From: Haladaptatus caseinilyticus
GTDB taxonomy: Archaea; Halobacteriota; Halobacteria; Halobacteriales; Haladaptataceae
Assembly (NCBI RefSeq): GCF_026248685.1
Contig: NZ_CP111040.1
Coordinates: forward strand, 124,001-188,000
DNA: 64,000 nt
Reading direction: 5' to 3'
Below are positions 17,390-25,587 of the stretch, piece after piece. Every line of letters starts with the position of its first letter. Position 1 is the stretch's first letter. The translations under genes were made by a program, and so were the position numbers. The notes under the pieces were generated by a model. It saw only the letters and a program-made list of their open reading frames with translations, made no database searches and was not told the DNA's origin.

Positions 17390-18802
17390 TCAGCCAGTAG
17401 TCGTCGATTCTGGGAACGACTCAGTGAGATCGACATACGTGATTGCTTGGGCATCTCGTTCAGCAGCCTGCATTGCAGCATCATCGACAATTCCAACAAT
17501 ATCTGCACTACTTAGATCAGTGGATTGCTCGGCTAACTTCTGGTACTCCTCTTGATCAAGATCAGTTGGGAGCGCTTGCAACCTAACTTTGAAGATTTTC
17601 TCGCGTGCTTCTTCGTTTGGCAGATCAACCTCATACTGCTGATCAAAGCGGCCACGACGAGTAGCGGCTTCATCAAGCAAGTCCGCACGATTCGTTGCTG
17701 CGATAAGCAGAAAACTCGGGTCTTCATCGTCTAAGTGCGCCAGAAACTCGTTGACGACTTGAGCATGCTCACGATGAAGATCGTTTCCGCGACCTGCGAG
17801 GAGTGCGTCAATCTCGTCGACGAAGATCACACACCGCTCGAATTGCTCGGCTTCCTTGAACAATTGGTTGACTTGCTCAGTGGACTCATTCACCCACCGG
17901 CTTTTGATATCGCCAGCACTCAACTCGAGGTATGGATGGCCGAGTTCACCAGCAATCGCCCGAGCGAAGTGTGTTTTCCCAGTACCAGGAGGGCCATGTA
18001 GGAGGATGCCGTTCGGTGGCGAGACGTTGAACCGTTCGTAGGCGGCATCAGTGTGCGAAAGCGGGCGAAGAACCGATCGCATAATATTGCGTTTGAGATC
18101 ATCCATGCCACCGACATCGTGAAACCTCGTGGTGGGTGCTGACTCCCAGCCAAATGTGAGATCTGACTGTATATCCGTCATCTCCTCTTTATTGCGATTC
18201 TGGTGCTGACCCTGTTCTTGTCGCTTGATAGGTTGGTTCTTCTCTTGACTACGATCTCGGGTCGATTGTGCTCGCTGTTTCTCTGTCTTCTTGGTGTGAT
18301 CCTCATTAGATCCCAGCACTACTGAAAAGCTCGTCAACTGTATCGGAATGCATGCTATCCAACTAAGTCCCATTAGCCATGGATCGTCGAGCATTGGCGC
18401 AGCTCGGAAGAGTTGCAAGACTCCTGCAAGCTGTGGAGAAAGATGGGCCCAGAGCGGAAGAAACCACACACCGGTCAATAAAATTAGTCCGGTAATCTCT
18501 CCAAGAATCCATCCGGTATCTATTTCTTGAACATCCAACTGAATTGCCTGCCATGTGAGATCATAAATTGTAGCGGCGATGTAGGTTGGAAGGGTCCAGA
18601 TAGCAAATATAGCGAGAGTCGCTGGAATTAGTATACCAGCGGTTGACGTCAGTTCGCCCGCGATTACTAATAATCCAATTGGGATAAGTAAATAGCACGC
18701 CAGGGCAACCAGTGTAGAGAACGCGATTCTGAGAAGTCTCTTTGGACCGTGTGAGGTGTTGTTCTGCGATGTGGTGGACGTTATCTTTTCTTGACCGTCC
18801 AT
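17390..18802 (-). CDS. Membrane-anchored AAA+ ATPase (CDC48/FtsH-type module)
   Basis: The product has 470 residues. Four hydrophobic segments occupy residues about 24-50, 55-80, 100-120 and 140-163, then a charged Lys/Gln/Arg/Glu linker (165-210) and one AAA+ module: Walker A GPPGTGKT (270-277), Walker B VIFVDEID (325-332), sensor 1 AATNRAD (368-374), arginine finger RRGR (382-385), and a C-terminal helical lid ending VGIVDDAAMQAAERD. There is no zinc-protease HExxH, so it is not FtsH itself. It would remodel or extract protein substrates at the membrane. Between TrbL-like and RHH genes of the secretion block it may serve channel assembly. A scar copy of its end lies at 14465-14570. Confidence 0.8.
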   Translation of the reverse strand: MDGQEKITSTTSQNNTSHGPKRLLRIAFSTLVALACYLLIPIGLLVIAGELTSTAGILIPATLAIFAIWTLPTYIAATIYDLTWQAIQLDVQEIDTGWILGEITGLILLTGVWFLPLWAHLSPQLAGVLQLFRAAPMLDDPWLMGLSWIACIPIQLTSFSVVLGSNEDHTKKTEKQRAQSTRDRSQEKNQPIKRQEQGQHQNRNKEEMTDIQSDLTFGWESAPTTRFHDVGGMDDLKRNIMRSVLRPLSHTDAAYERFNVSPPNGILLHGPPGTGKTHFARAIAGELGHPYLELSAGDIKSRWVNESTEQVNQLFKEAEQFERCVIFVDEIDALLAGRGNDLHREHAQVVNEFLAHLDDEDPSFLLIAATNRADLLDEAATRRGRFDQQYEVDLPNEEAREKIFKVRLQALPTDLDQEEYQKLAEQSTDLSSADIVGIVDDAAMQAAERDAQAITYVDLTESFPESTTTG

Positions 18803-18848
18803 GAGTAATGTTCTATTTCTCCCTGATAAATGCGTTCTGCCATCTAAG

Positions 18849-20324
18849 TTATTTTGAGCTCTGCCTCTCTCTGGAGGAGCCGGTCCATTCGTTCAGTGTG
18901 CTCTGGTCCGCTTTTGATCCATTCTTGGATGGATCTATCACTGGATTTTCGCGATAGTGTCCGAGACCAGCTTCTGCCCAATCGAGAGGGGAGCGGTCAA
19001 GATTTCGCAATGCGAAATTTGTGCCGACACGAGCATCGTTTGCAGCACGCTTTCCACCATTCTTTGCTCGCTTACCTTGTTTCTTCACGAACTCAGCCTT
19101 TTGTTCCATCTTAGGCCCTTCAATTTTGGATCCAGCACGACTTTTTACGCTTCCAACAGTTGAGCTGGCTTTATCGACACTTCCACTAACCGCTCCACCA
19201 GTGAGACTCTGGTCAAGAGAGCTCATTTTAGAACTTGCGTAGCTACCAGCTTGCTTCCCCCCAAAGCGCGCCTGGTTCATGATACTCGCACGACTTGACT
19301 GCGGCGACTTCCCACCCGATGCCGATGACCGACTTCGAGATGTCCGCTTTCGCCGACTGCGGATCCGACCAGGGACAAAGCCCGAGGACATGGCTGTTTT
19401 CAGCCCATAGATCGCGGGTGCCACCAAACCGATCAACCAGAAAAGGAATGACTCGAGAACTTCGTTGAAGGAGCCAGGATCTGATCCTGCGGTGGCCGCT
19501 GCCTGTGTGGCTGCGCCGGATCCAGTGATACCCATCGCAGTTGCTCCGACGTACATGAGCGCTGCCATGAAAATCCCTGCAAACAAGAGCGAGAGCGTCG
19601 CGTTGATGAACATTTTCGCAGCTTTCGCCGAATCCTCGAATGGCCCAAAGTCGAGATAGAGCATAACTGCCAGAATCGGCAGCGTCACAAACATCGCCAC
19701 GAAGAGGAACTCCCGAATCACCAGCATTGCAAACAACAGGAGAATTCCGGCAATCGAAGTTACACTCAAAATCACCATGCCGACCGCAACAACACCCGCA
19801 GAGGCAGCTGCACCCTCCATTCCGGTTTTAAGCATCTCGGTTCCGAATGCGCCGTAGCTCTCAGGGTAGATGTAGGCAATGACCGCATTCACGAGCAGCA
19901 GGCCAAAATGCATGAGCTGACGCCCCACAGCAACAAAGATAATCGCCTTGAGCGCCTTCCAAACCAGGATTACACTATCGACGTCGGCATTTTTCGAAAA
20001 TGGCTGTGAGGCAAAGCCAGCCATCACCACGACCACAAGTAATTGGGGGAAGATACCCAACAGGTGGTCAAATGATTGGAGGTACTGCGGATCGGTATAG
20101 GGGCTATCGAAGACCAAGAAGGTGTACACGCCACCCGACATCAACAGCCCGACAAAGCCCATGAGCTTCGTCATGAGCCAAGTGAACAGATCCGCGATCC
20201 ACCCGGTGAATCCAGCGGCAAGAACGAACGGCGTTATCTCTGTGGGGAGATGGCTGACGTTGCCTATGAGGTTGGGAACACTGTGAGCGATCGATGTGCC
20301 GTGTGTTTGGAGGGTGGGAGTCAT
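18849..20324 (-). CDS. TrbL/VirB6-like polytopic membrane protein
   Basis: The product has 491 residues. The first 310 hold six or seven hydrophobic helices, including WIADLFTWLMTKLMGFVGLL, a long extracellular stretch around Tyr/Asp-rich SPYTDPQYLQSF, and GGxxxxA-rich helices (AAASAGVVAVGMVILSVTSI). The last 170 are hydrophilic, rich in Arg, Lys, Ser and Gly (RIRSRRKRTSRSRSSASGGK). That split is typical of TrbL/VirB6 channel components of type IV secretion systems, which have a polytopic core and a variable cytosolic tail. It lies 46 bp before the AAA+ gene on the same strand. The family call rests on topology and context. Confidence 0.65.
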   Translation of the reverse strand: MTPTLQTHGTSIAHSVPNLIGNVSHLPTEITPFVLAAGFTGWIADLFTWLMTKLMGFVGLLMSGGVYTFLVFDSPYTDPQYLQSFDHLLGIFPQLLVVVVMAGFASQPFSKNADVDSVILVWKALKAIIFVAVGRQLMHFGLLLVNAVIAYIYPESYGAFGTEMLKTGMEGAAASAGVVAVGMVILSVTSIAGILLLFAMLVIREFLFVAMFVTLPILAVMLYLDFGPFEDSAKAAKMFINATLSLLFAGIFMAALMYVGATAMGITGSGAATQAAATAGSDPGSFNEVLESFLFWLIGLVAPAIYGLKTAMSSGFVPGRIRSRRKRTSRSRSSASGGKSPQSSRASIMNQARFGGKQAGSYASSKMSSLDQSLTGGAVSGSVDKASSTVGSVKSRAGSKIEGPKMEQKAEFVKKQGKRAKNGGKRAANDARVGTNFALRNLDRSPLDWAEAGLGHYRENPVIDPSKNGSKADQSTLNEWTGSSRERQSSK

Positions 20325-20400
20325 TGGGTGTCAAAAAGATGGTGTTTGCTAGTATATCAGTGCCATCTCGTAAAAATATTTTCTTAGATATTGTGAATTA

Positions 20401-22227
20401 TTATCGACGGAGATAGTGAAATGGAAGATAGAATAGCACGAATGCAATGACTGCCACGAATCCTTTACTCAGTGCCATCAGTGCACTATAGATATTGAAC
20501 GGTGTGGGCGCAAATCGAATCTGATTGTGCGATGGGGCATAGTAGAGTCCCTGTGAATCATTGGCGACACCGCGAAACGTCGCTTCGACGGCACTCTCAT
20601 CACGCGTGACGACAGCGATTCCGTCACTGTTGGTGGTGACACGACCCTGGGTGGCCCCGTGAAGATAGACCGATTGGTTAGCGATCGGGTTCCCGGTTTG
20701 GGCGTCGGTGAGTTCAATCTGGACGTGTCTCTTATCCTGCTTCGTCAGTGTGAGCGAAACTGGATGTTCGGAGGCAGTCCTCGTTGTCAGCGGGATCTCA
20801 TCACCATGGATGTCGTAGAGTGCAGTGAGTAGTTGATCGACGTTCCTGATAACTACACGAGTGGATGCCCGTGGTGGAACCGATGAGAGGTTGACGGTCG
20901 GCCTGAGCGAGGCAGCCTCAGTGGTGAGCGGAATAGATTGAACACGCCCGACAGTTGCCGTTGATGCTGTCTGTGAGTCAGTGTGAGCGATCACTGGCTT
21001 GCTTCGAACGGCGATCAGCTGTTTTTCGAGAACATCTGGTGGCGGAACTGTTCTCTGTGAGGTCATGCTATGTGGCCAGGAGTGATTGGCTGACCTGTTG
21101 AGCGGAGCTAGTGGCTGTGATGCATTGCGTGAGAGCGTCGTGTTGGGTCCCTGGATGCCGATCGTTGTATTCTGGTAGCGATGCTGGGAGTAGATTCCCC
21201 ATACATTTTGGAGGCGCATCTGTCCCGATTTGAATGTCGCGTAACTCCAGTGTCGACGATTGGTGACGCTCTTCGGCCCGTCTATGCGGAGAATAATCCG
21301 TTTGAGGTTGCCGTTATCAGTGACGAGTGTTTGCGTCGCGTTGAGCTGTTGGTTCGGTGTGATCACGACAGGTGCTGTATCGCGAACAGTATGCGAAAGA
21401 AGGGTCGTATTTGAGGTCACATTCGCTTGCTGCCATCCAGATTTCGTCCGGAGAGAGACGGTCTTGTGAATGGCCAGCTGCGTAGTGATCGTTCCTCGAA
21501 CAACCATTGTCGTTCGGCCAGGCGCCCCCGCGTTCGTGTATGTCAGCGGCCGCGATGCTCCAGCTTCCTGTGAGGGCTCTCCCGTAGCCCATGTTTGCGA
21601 GCCAATTCTGAGTGATCGATTGATGGATTGATTCGTGATAGAGTAGTTGAGACACGTTCTGGTGCCATTCGTGACCGTGCAGGTTTGATTTGGAAGCACC
21701 GTCGAGTAATCGAGCGAGGCGAGAATAGATCCGTTTCGAGGAAGCAGGATGAGCTTTTGTGACGATGTGTTTGTTCGTCCCAGACGGGTTTGGGTCCCGT
21801 TCTGTGTCCCGAGGATCGTCACATGAGCATTTTTGACGATAGTCCCGTTCGTACGATTCGAATTAGGAAACCACACGCTTGTCGACCGGTTGTGCGGCAG
21901 GTTCTGGAGGTTAGTGCGACGGTACTCTCCAAGCGTCTGATTGCGAGGCCCGACTGCGTGGGACGGTTGGGATGTCGAATACGTGAAATCACGAAACTGA
22001 CTGGCGTTTGCCGCTGAGATCTTCTGGGACTGGAGAATCGTCCGGAGGTCTGGCTGAATGAATGGTGGCAGTTCTCCAATATTGGGATCTGGGTCGTCAG
22101 AAACAAAGACGTCAGTAGCGTTGGCGAGTTTGGTGGTGCTGACACCTGTTGCGAACGAACTGAGTAAAAGTAGGACAACGAGTCCAAGAATGAGTGGCTG
22201 AAGACGTGTGTCCGAGAGTGGTGGCAT
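20401..22227 (-). CDS. Large Asn-glycosylated surface protein with C-terminal membrane anchor
   Basis: The 608-residue protein starts with a Sec-type signal (LILGLVVLLLLSSFATGV, residues 12-29) and ends with a hydrophobic helix and basic residues (KGFVAVIAFVLFYLPFHYLR), so nearly all of it is outside the cell. The ectodomain is Thr/Ser/Asn-rich with more than 20 N-x-S/T sequons (for example NRSANHS, NQSINRS). Residues about 500-560 (VQIELTDAQTGNPIANQSVY, DGIAVVT) follow the Ig-like/carboxypeptidase-regulatory repeat seen in extracellular proteins. The function is unknown. Lying between the pilin-like and TrbL-like genes, it may be an archaeal-specific adhesin or outer collar of the secretion channel. 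Confidence 0.65.
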   Translation of the reverse strand: MPPLSDTRLQPLILGLVVLLLLSSFATGVSTTKLANATDVFVSDDPDPNIGELPPFIQPDLRTILQSQKISAANASQFRDFTYSTSQPSHAVGPRNQTLGEYRRTNLQNLPHNRSTSVWFPNSNRTNGTIVKNAHVTILGTQNGTQTRLGRTNTSSQKLILLPRNGSILASLDYSTVLPNQTCTVTNGTRTCLNYSITNQSINRSLRIGSQTWATGEPSQEAGASRPLTYTNAGAPGRTTMVVRGTITTQLAIHKTVSLRTKSGWQQANVTSNTTLLSHTVRDTAPVVITPNQQLNATQTLVTDNGNLKRIILRIDGPKSVTNRRHWSYATFKSGQMRLQNVWGIYSQHRYQNTTIGIQGPNTTLSRNASQPLAPLNRSANHSWPHSMTSQRTVPPPDVLEKQLIAVRSKPVIAHTDSQTASTATVGRVQSIPLTTEAASLRPTVNLSSVPPRASTRVVIRNVDQLLTALYDIHGDEIPLTTRTASEHPVSLTLTKQDKRHVQIELTDAQTGNPIANQSVYLHGATQGRVTTNSDGIAVVTRDESAVEATFRGVANDSQGLYYAPSHNQIRFAPTPFNIYSALMALSKGFVAVIAFVLFYLPFHYLRR

Positions 22228-22297
22228 TCGTGGGGAAAGCGTGTATAGGGCGATGGTCGGCCGATGATATACAGGAGTCGAACCTGGCGTACCGTCG

Positions 22298-22639
22298 TTA
22301 GAAGACCGGTGGGACGATCATCCCCGGAGCAAGGTTTTCGAAGAGCGTGACGAACACATTATAGCTAACCGAGAGAACGATCATGCCAGCGCCGCCCCAG
22401 AGCGCACGCCAACCCCACTGTGTGCGACTTGCGTTGCGTCCGGAGACGAACCAGATCGCTGCCCCGACGAGGAAGACGATAACCCCAAGCTGGCCGAGTG
22501 TGGTGGCAACGAACTGTTCAATTTCGCTGAGCGAGTTATTGATCTCGCTTTGTTGAGCGGCGGCGATGCCAGTATTGACACTGAACGTGACCAGTACCGT
22601 AACCAAATACGTAACGTGATGTCGGAATGGGAGGCGCAT
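22298..22639 (-). CDS. VirB2/TrbC-like pilin candidate
   Basis: Starting at 22639 the product has 113 residues; an ATG 24 nt upstream is possible but adds a charged, signal-incompatible stretch. It has a signal peptide (YLVTVLVTFSVNTGIAAA, likely cut before QQSEI), a short helix, and two hydrophobic helices (LGQLGVIVFLVGAAIWFV and LWGGAGMIVLSVSYNVFV) joined by a short charged loop SGRNASRTQWG. This is the plan of VirB2/TrbC pilins, small two-helix proteins that polymerise into the conjugative pilus. It is the first minus-strand gene of the second secretion block, as virB2 often is. The family call is inferred from topology. Confidence 0.6.
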   Translation of the reverse strand: MRLPFRHHVTYLVTVLVTFSVNTGIAAAQQSEINNSLSEIEQFVATTLGQLGVIVFLVGAAIWFVSGRNASRTQWGWRALWGGAGMIVLSVSYNVFVTLFENLAPGMIVPPVF

Positions 22640-22831
22640 ACACGGTTTTATTCTTTTCCCCATAGTAAAAATCTTAGCCTTTATGAATAATATTCTGAAT
22701 TTTAGCAGGTATCCTGAAGCAATTTTGACTTATTTCAAAGTTAGGTACGGACGATCAAGACAGTTGATGCTCGTCTTCTTCTGGAAAGGATGGGTGTTAC
22801 CTCGTATTCTTCCATGCATTGGTGCTAATTT

Positions 22832-22847
22832 TTATTATATATAATAA
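22832..22847 (+). promoter_or_regulatory. 16-bp perfect AT palindrome upstream of the PadR-like gene
   Basis: TTATTATATATAATAA reads the same on both strands and lies 34 nt before the ATG at 22882. It includes the only TATA-like box at plausible spacing, so it is probably the promoter core. It could also act as a symmetrical operator for the PadR-like dimer or serve the divergent pilin gene. Being pure A/T, chance symmetry is not excluded. Confidence 0.4.
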
Positions 22848-22881
22848 TAGGATTTAAGTAGCGAAGATTAGTCACTCCGGT

Positions 22882-23250
22882 ATGACTAATTCAGAACCTA
22901 ACCAAGACACCTCTGCTGGCTCACACGAGAACGAATCCGCTCTTGATTTCGTGTCCTATAATCTCCCAACCGATCTCACCGCATTTCAGGCACACTTATT
23001 GTGTCTTATCTACCGGTTAGGACCTGCTGAAGGCGTCGATCTACAAGAAGCTCTAGAAGATCTCTATCCAGAACCGATCAATCACGGCCGATTATATCCC
23101 GGTCTCGATCGACTTGTCGAGAAAGGGTTGATCTCGAAGCAGACGAAAGCAAGCGATAAGCGACGGAATGTGTATGCGACCGTTGGACGGGGTGACTGGG
23201 CGGTTGAGGAATACTACCAATTCCTTCATGATATCGTCACGGCTGAGTAG
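22882..23250 (+). CDS. PadR-family winged-helix transcriptional regulator
   Basis: The protein has 122 residues. After an acidic, disordered N-terminus (to about residue 32), the winged helix reads DLTAFQAHLLCLIYRLGPAE, GRLYPGLDRLVEKGLISKQT and then KRRNVYATVGRGDWAVEEYY. The GRLYPxLxxLxxxGLI recognition block and the Tyr-rich dimer helix are typical of PadR-like regulators in haloarchaea. It probably controls nearby genes such as the divergent secretion operon (the pilin-like gene starts 243 bp away) or itself. No ligand can be assigned. Confidence 0.8.
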   Translation: MTNSEPNQDTSAGSHENESALDFVSYNLPTDLTAFQAHLLCLIYRLGPAEGVDLQEALEDLYPEPINHGRLYPGLDRLVEKGLISKQTKASDKRRNVYATVGRGDWAVEEYYQFLHDIVTAE

Positions 23251-23291
23251 TCATTGGTGATACATCGCGGCCGAACAGTCTAAGCTATATT

Positions 23292-23483
23292 TTAGCTATT
23301 GAGTTGATTAATACGATGCGATTGATATAGAATAGTCAGACCAAGGGTAACTGTCAGTAGTAATAGGAGAGGGATAGGTGATTCAAACCCTAAATTCCGG
23401 TAAATGTTGGATAATTTTGACGAAAACAAAAAGGATACTATTGTAGCTACTGCTAAGAATATAATCGGTAATTTGTTGTTCAT
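23292..23483 (-). CDS. 63-residue two-helix membrane protein
   Basis: The product has two hydrophobic stretches (PIIFLAVATIVSFLF and IPLLLLLTVTLGLTILY) joined by a short polar loop with Ser, Lys and Arg, and a polar C-terminus (QSHRINQLNS). No family was recognised. It is convergent with the PadR-like gene, their stops 41 bp apart, and lies near the halocin-like gene. Small two-helix proteins near bacteriocin genes are sometimes immunity proteins, but nothing here shows that. Confidence 0.5.
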   Translation of the reverse strand: MNNKLPIIFLAVATIVSFLFSSKLSNIYRNLGFESPIPLLLLLTVTLGLTILYQSHRINQLNS

Positions 23484-23659
23484 ATTTCCACTATGTACTT
23501 AACTGGGTATAAATATTTTGGCATCGTGTTTAAGCAAGTTCCACCAGACGGGGAAGGTCCGTCACCACGTTTTCGCACCTGTCGTCTCAATGCAACTAAA
23601 ATTATTGTTAAACAATAATGTCCGTCGTTTTATTTCTTAAATAAGTGTTCAACGGAATT

Positions 23660-23985
23660 TATATTTCTCTATCGAACGATCTGAAGTTGGATCCTCGTTC
23701 GCTAGAGTGCCGCCATAAGACGGTGTTCGTGATCCACGAGAAACACGGTGTCGGCGATATCATGTTTCTCACAAAGCCCACAGAAAAACTGTTGGGAGAG
23801 TGCTGTTGTCGACGTGGTAAACAGCCGCAAATGCGGGAATCTGTTCGTGGTTGAATCGACAGCGGCATATAACCAATACTACTGTCCGTTGTTACGGATC
23901 GCTGTCTCGTTGAACGTGGAGTGATTCAGGTTCGCGTTGCTGGTGGGCGCACATCGGTCTTCTGTACTTACTCGTGAGCGGCTTT
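23660..23985 (-). pseudogene. IS6-like transposase remnant with two in-frame stops
   Basis: The minus strand, read in one frame, gives NLNHSTFNETAIRNNGQ, a stop (TAG at 23881-23879), YWLYAAVDSTTNRFPHLRLF, LCEKHDIADTVFLVDHEHRL and a second stop (23704-23702). This tracks the central DDE domain of haloarchaeal IS6-type transposases (NPDHVAVDETVIQ ... YWLYAAVDP ... FLVD). The first catalytic Asp is replaced by Asn in STFNET. N- and C-terminal parts and terminal repeats are absent. It is dead DNA showing earlier transposition here. Confidence 0.75.
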
Positions 23986-24200
23986 CCGCGGACGTCCGAC
24001 GCCAAAATTATAAATTCCAGAGATAATATTTAAAAGTGACAACCTAGCCATAGAGCAGTTGAAATTCGATTCTCCTCATCTTTCAGCCTCAACTAAATAC
24101 AACCAACTTCAGGAATTAGATGTTCATGTAAATATAATTATATAACAATATAATATTAAAATAGATATTATTGTTAGATAAATATTATTAAAAAGACTTA

Positions 24201-24206
24201 TTATAT
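24201..24206 (+). promoter_or_regulatory. TATA-like promoter element of the halocin-like gene
   Basis: TTATAT lies with its centre about 27 nt before the ATG at 24230, the spacing of a leaderless haloarchaeal transcript. The preceding 110 bp (from about 24085) is nearly pure A/T, well below the gene in GC. No palindrome that might be an operator was seen. Confidence 0.45.
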
Positions 24207-24229
24207 TCCAATATATTCGAGCTAGTGTA

Positions 24230-25162
24230 ATGTCAAAGGAATCTGGTAATATTAATCGGCGATCAATCTTGAAGGGAATTGGTGCGACAGGAGTTGCAGC
24301 TATCGGTTCAGCCGGTCTTGGCGTAGCAAAGCGTCGTGTGAGGGGGACACCCGCTGTCCTGAAATCGGCATCAGTTCAGGCACTTCTTGATGAAATAGGC
24401 AACCCGTCAGTCGATACTGATAATGCTGAAAAGGTGGTTCCTAAGATAGAGGACGAAGAACGCCCGAATCTCATGACCACCACCGTGATTCCGACGGAGA
24501 TTGGTGATGTCCACCACGTGAGTACAGAAAATAATTCGTTCGCGTACCTTGTCTGCATGAACGAGTCGGGGAAATCAAAGGCAGATAGCAACAAGATTAG
24601 GAAGGCCGTCGGTGCGCCGGCCAACGTCCCGCTCATGGTCATGGCACAGAAACGAGACGTAACCGTCTCTCGAGGAGTAACTCCACGAGAAGAAGCACTA
24701 CTCGCCCGTGAAACGGATTTCGATATCCAGAGCGAAAGTACACACGCACTGAAAACGTCTGCAGTGGATGGCTTCCGTGTTGTTGAGGAAGAACCAAGCT
24801 CCGCCGAAGTTAATGCTGCCTCGAAAAATGAGGTGCCCAACTACTACAACGTCACTGTGAGTGAGAGCGGCGACTCATCGCTGACTGTCACGAATACGGA
24901 GAAGTTTGACTTAAGTAATGATGTAAGTCCTACAGCAGGTGATGTTTCTACTAGCGATTGTAACACCTGTAACTCCTGTACAGCTTGGTGTGTGGCGTGT
25001 ATCGGGTCAATCGGAACTGGTTGTGGTCCCTGCTCTTACGCATTGTATACTGTCGGTACTGGACCCGGCGCAGCAATCTATATCTCCTGTGCACTGATTG
25101 CCTGTGCAATCGTTGCCCCGATCACTTGTAATAACTGTATCCACTGCTCTCCATACGTCTGA
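24230..25162 (+). CDS. Halocin C8-like precursor (Tat-exported, 12-Cys C-terminal domain)
   Basis: The protein has 310 residues. A twin-arginine signal (INRRSILKGIGATGVAAIGS) is followed by an acidic N-terminal domain (about 40-235) and a hydrophobic C-terminal domain (about 240-310) with cysteines at 244, 247, 250, 254, 257, 265, 268, 287, 292, 300, 303 and 306. This is the architecture of the halocin C8 precursor, whose Tat-exported product is cut to release a Cys-rich microhalocin of about 76 residues while the N-terminal part gives immunity. Length is near the known 283-residue precursor, with 12 rather than 10 cysteines. The likely mature peptide starts near DVSTSDC, with the remainder acting as immunity protein; both are inferred. 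It stands alone in debris and has its own leaderless promoter. Confidence 0.8.
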   Translation: MSKESGNINRRSILKGIGATGVAAIGSAGLGVAKRRVRGTPAVLKSASVQALLDEIGNPSVDTDNAEKVVPKIEDEERPNLMTTTVIPTEIGDVHHVSTENNSFAYLVCMNESGKSKADSNKIRKAVGAPANVPLMVMAQKRDVTVSRGVTPREEALLARETDFDIQSESTHALKTSAVDGFRVVEEEPSSAEVNAASKNEVPNYYNVTVSESGDSSLTVTNTEKFDLSNDVSPTAGDVSTSDCNTCNSCTAWCVACIGSIGTGCGPCSYALYTVGTGPGAAIYISCALIACAIVAPITCNNCIHCSPYV

Positions 25163-25226
25163 TCTGACTCGCAAAGCAAGCGCTCGCTAATTCCTAAATT
25201 CTTCTGATCGTGGCTTTGGTAAATCG

Positions 25227-25465
25227 CTACAGAGAAGGGATCTGGCTGAGACCATTGACCTGACCCTCCGTGTTCGGAATCTCGTCGCGGTGGCTCAGGT
25301 GGTCTGCGTAAATTGTTGCGTCTTTTGGGGCGGCTTGTTCCAGCACGTCGCAGGTGTCTTCTACAACGTCGTGGTGGTCTTTGTCTGATTCTCCGAGTAA
25401 CTTTGCCGCGAGCAGGGTCCCACCTGCAACGGCAACGTATTTAGAGTAACGATCTATCCACCGAA
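25227..25465 (-). pseudogene. Coding-like remnant of unknown family
   Basis: The minus strand reads YVAVAGGTLLAAKLLGESDK, then VVEDTCDVLEQAAPKDATIY and DHLSHRDEIPNTEGQVNGLS, and ends at a stop at 25227. This composition is haloarchaeal-coding in style, but the frame has an in-frame stop just upstream (before 25465) and no start, so it is the 3' end of a decayed gene. I do not recognise the family. Confidence 0.45.
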
Positions 25466-25587
25466 AACAACCAACTTAGAATCAAGGTGCACGTAGCGAG
25501 TCGCCTTCCATTACCTGATTTCCTTTTAGCCAGACGAGAAGCCTCACCACAACAACGCTCCATTGCTGCCCCCCGTCACGACCGACA

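Noticed and set aside
17390-18802. AAA+ protein as FtsH protease
   Set aside because: The AAA+ module is clear, but no HExxH zinc-protease motif or protease domain follows it; the protein ends at the lid.
23645-23854. Plus-strand frame of 69 codons as a gene
   Set aside because: It is antisense to a recognisable transposase remnant on the minus strand, which explains its open length.
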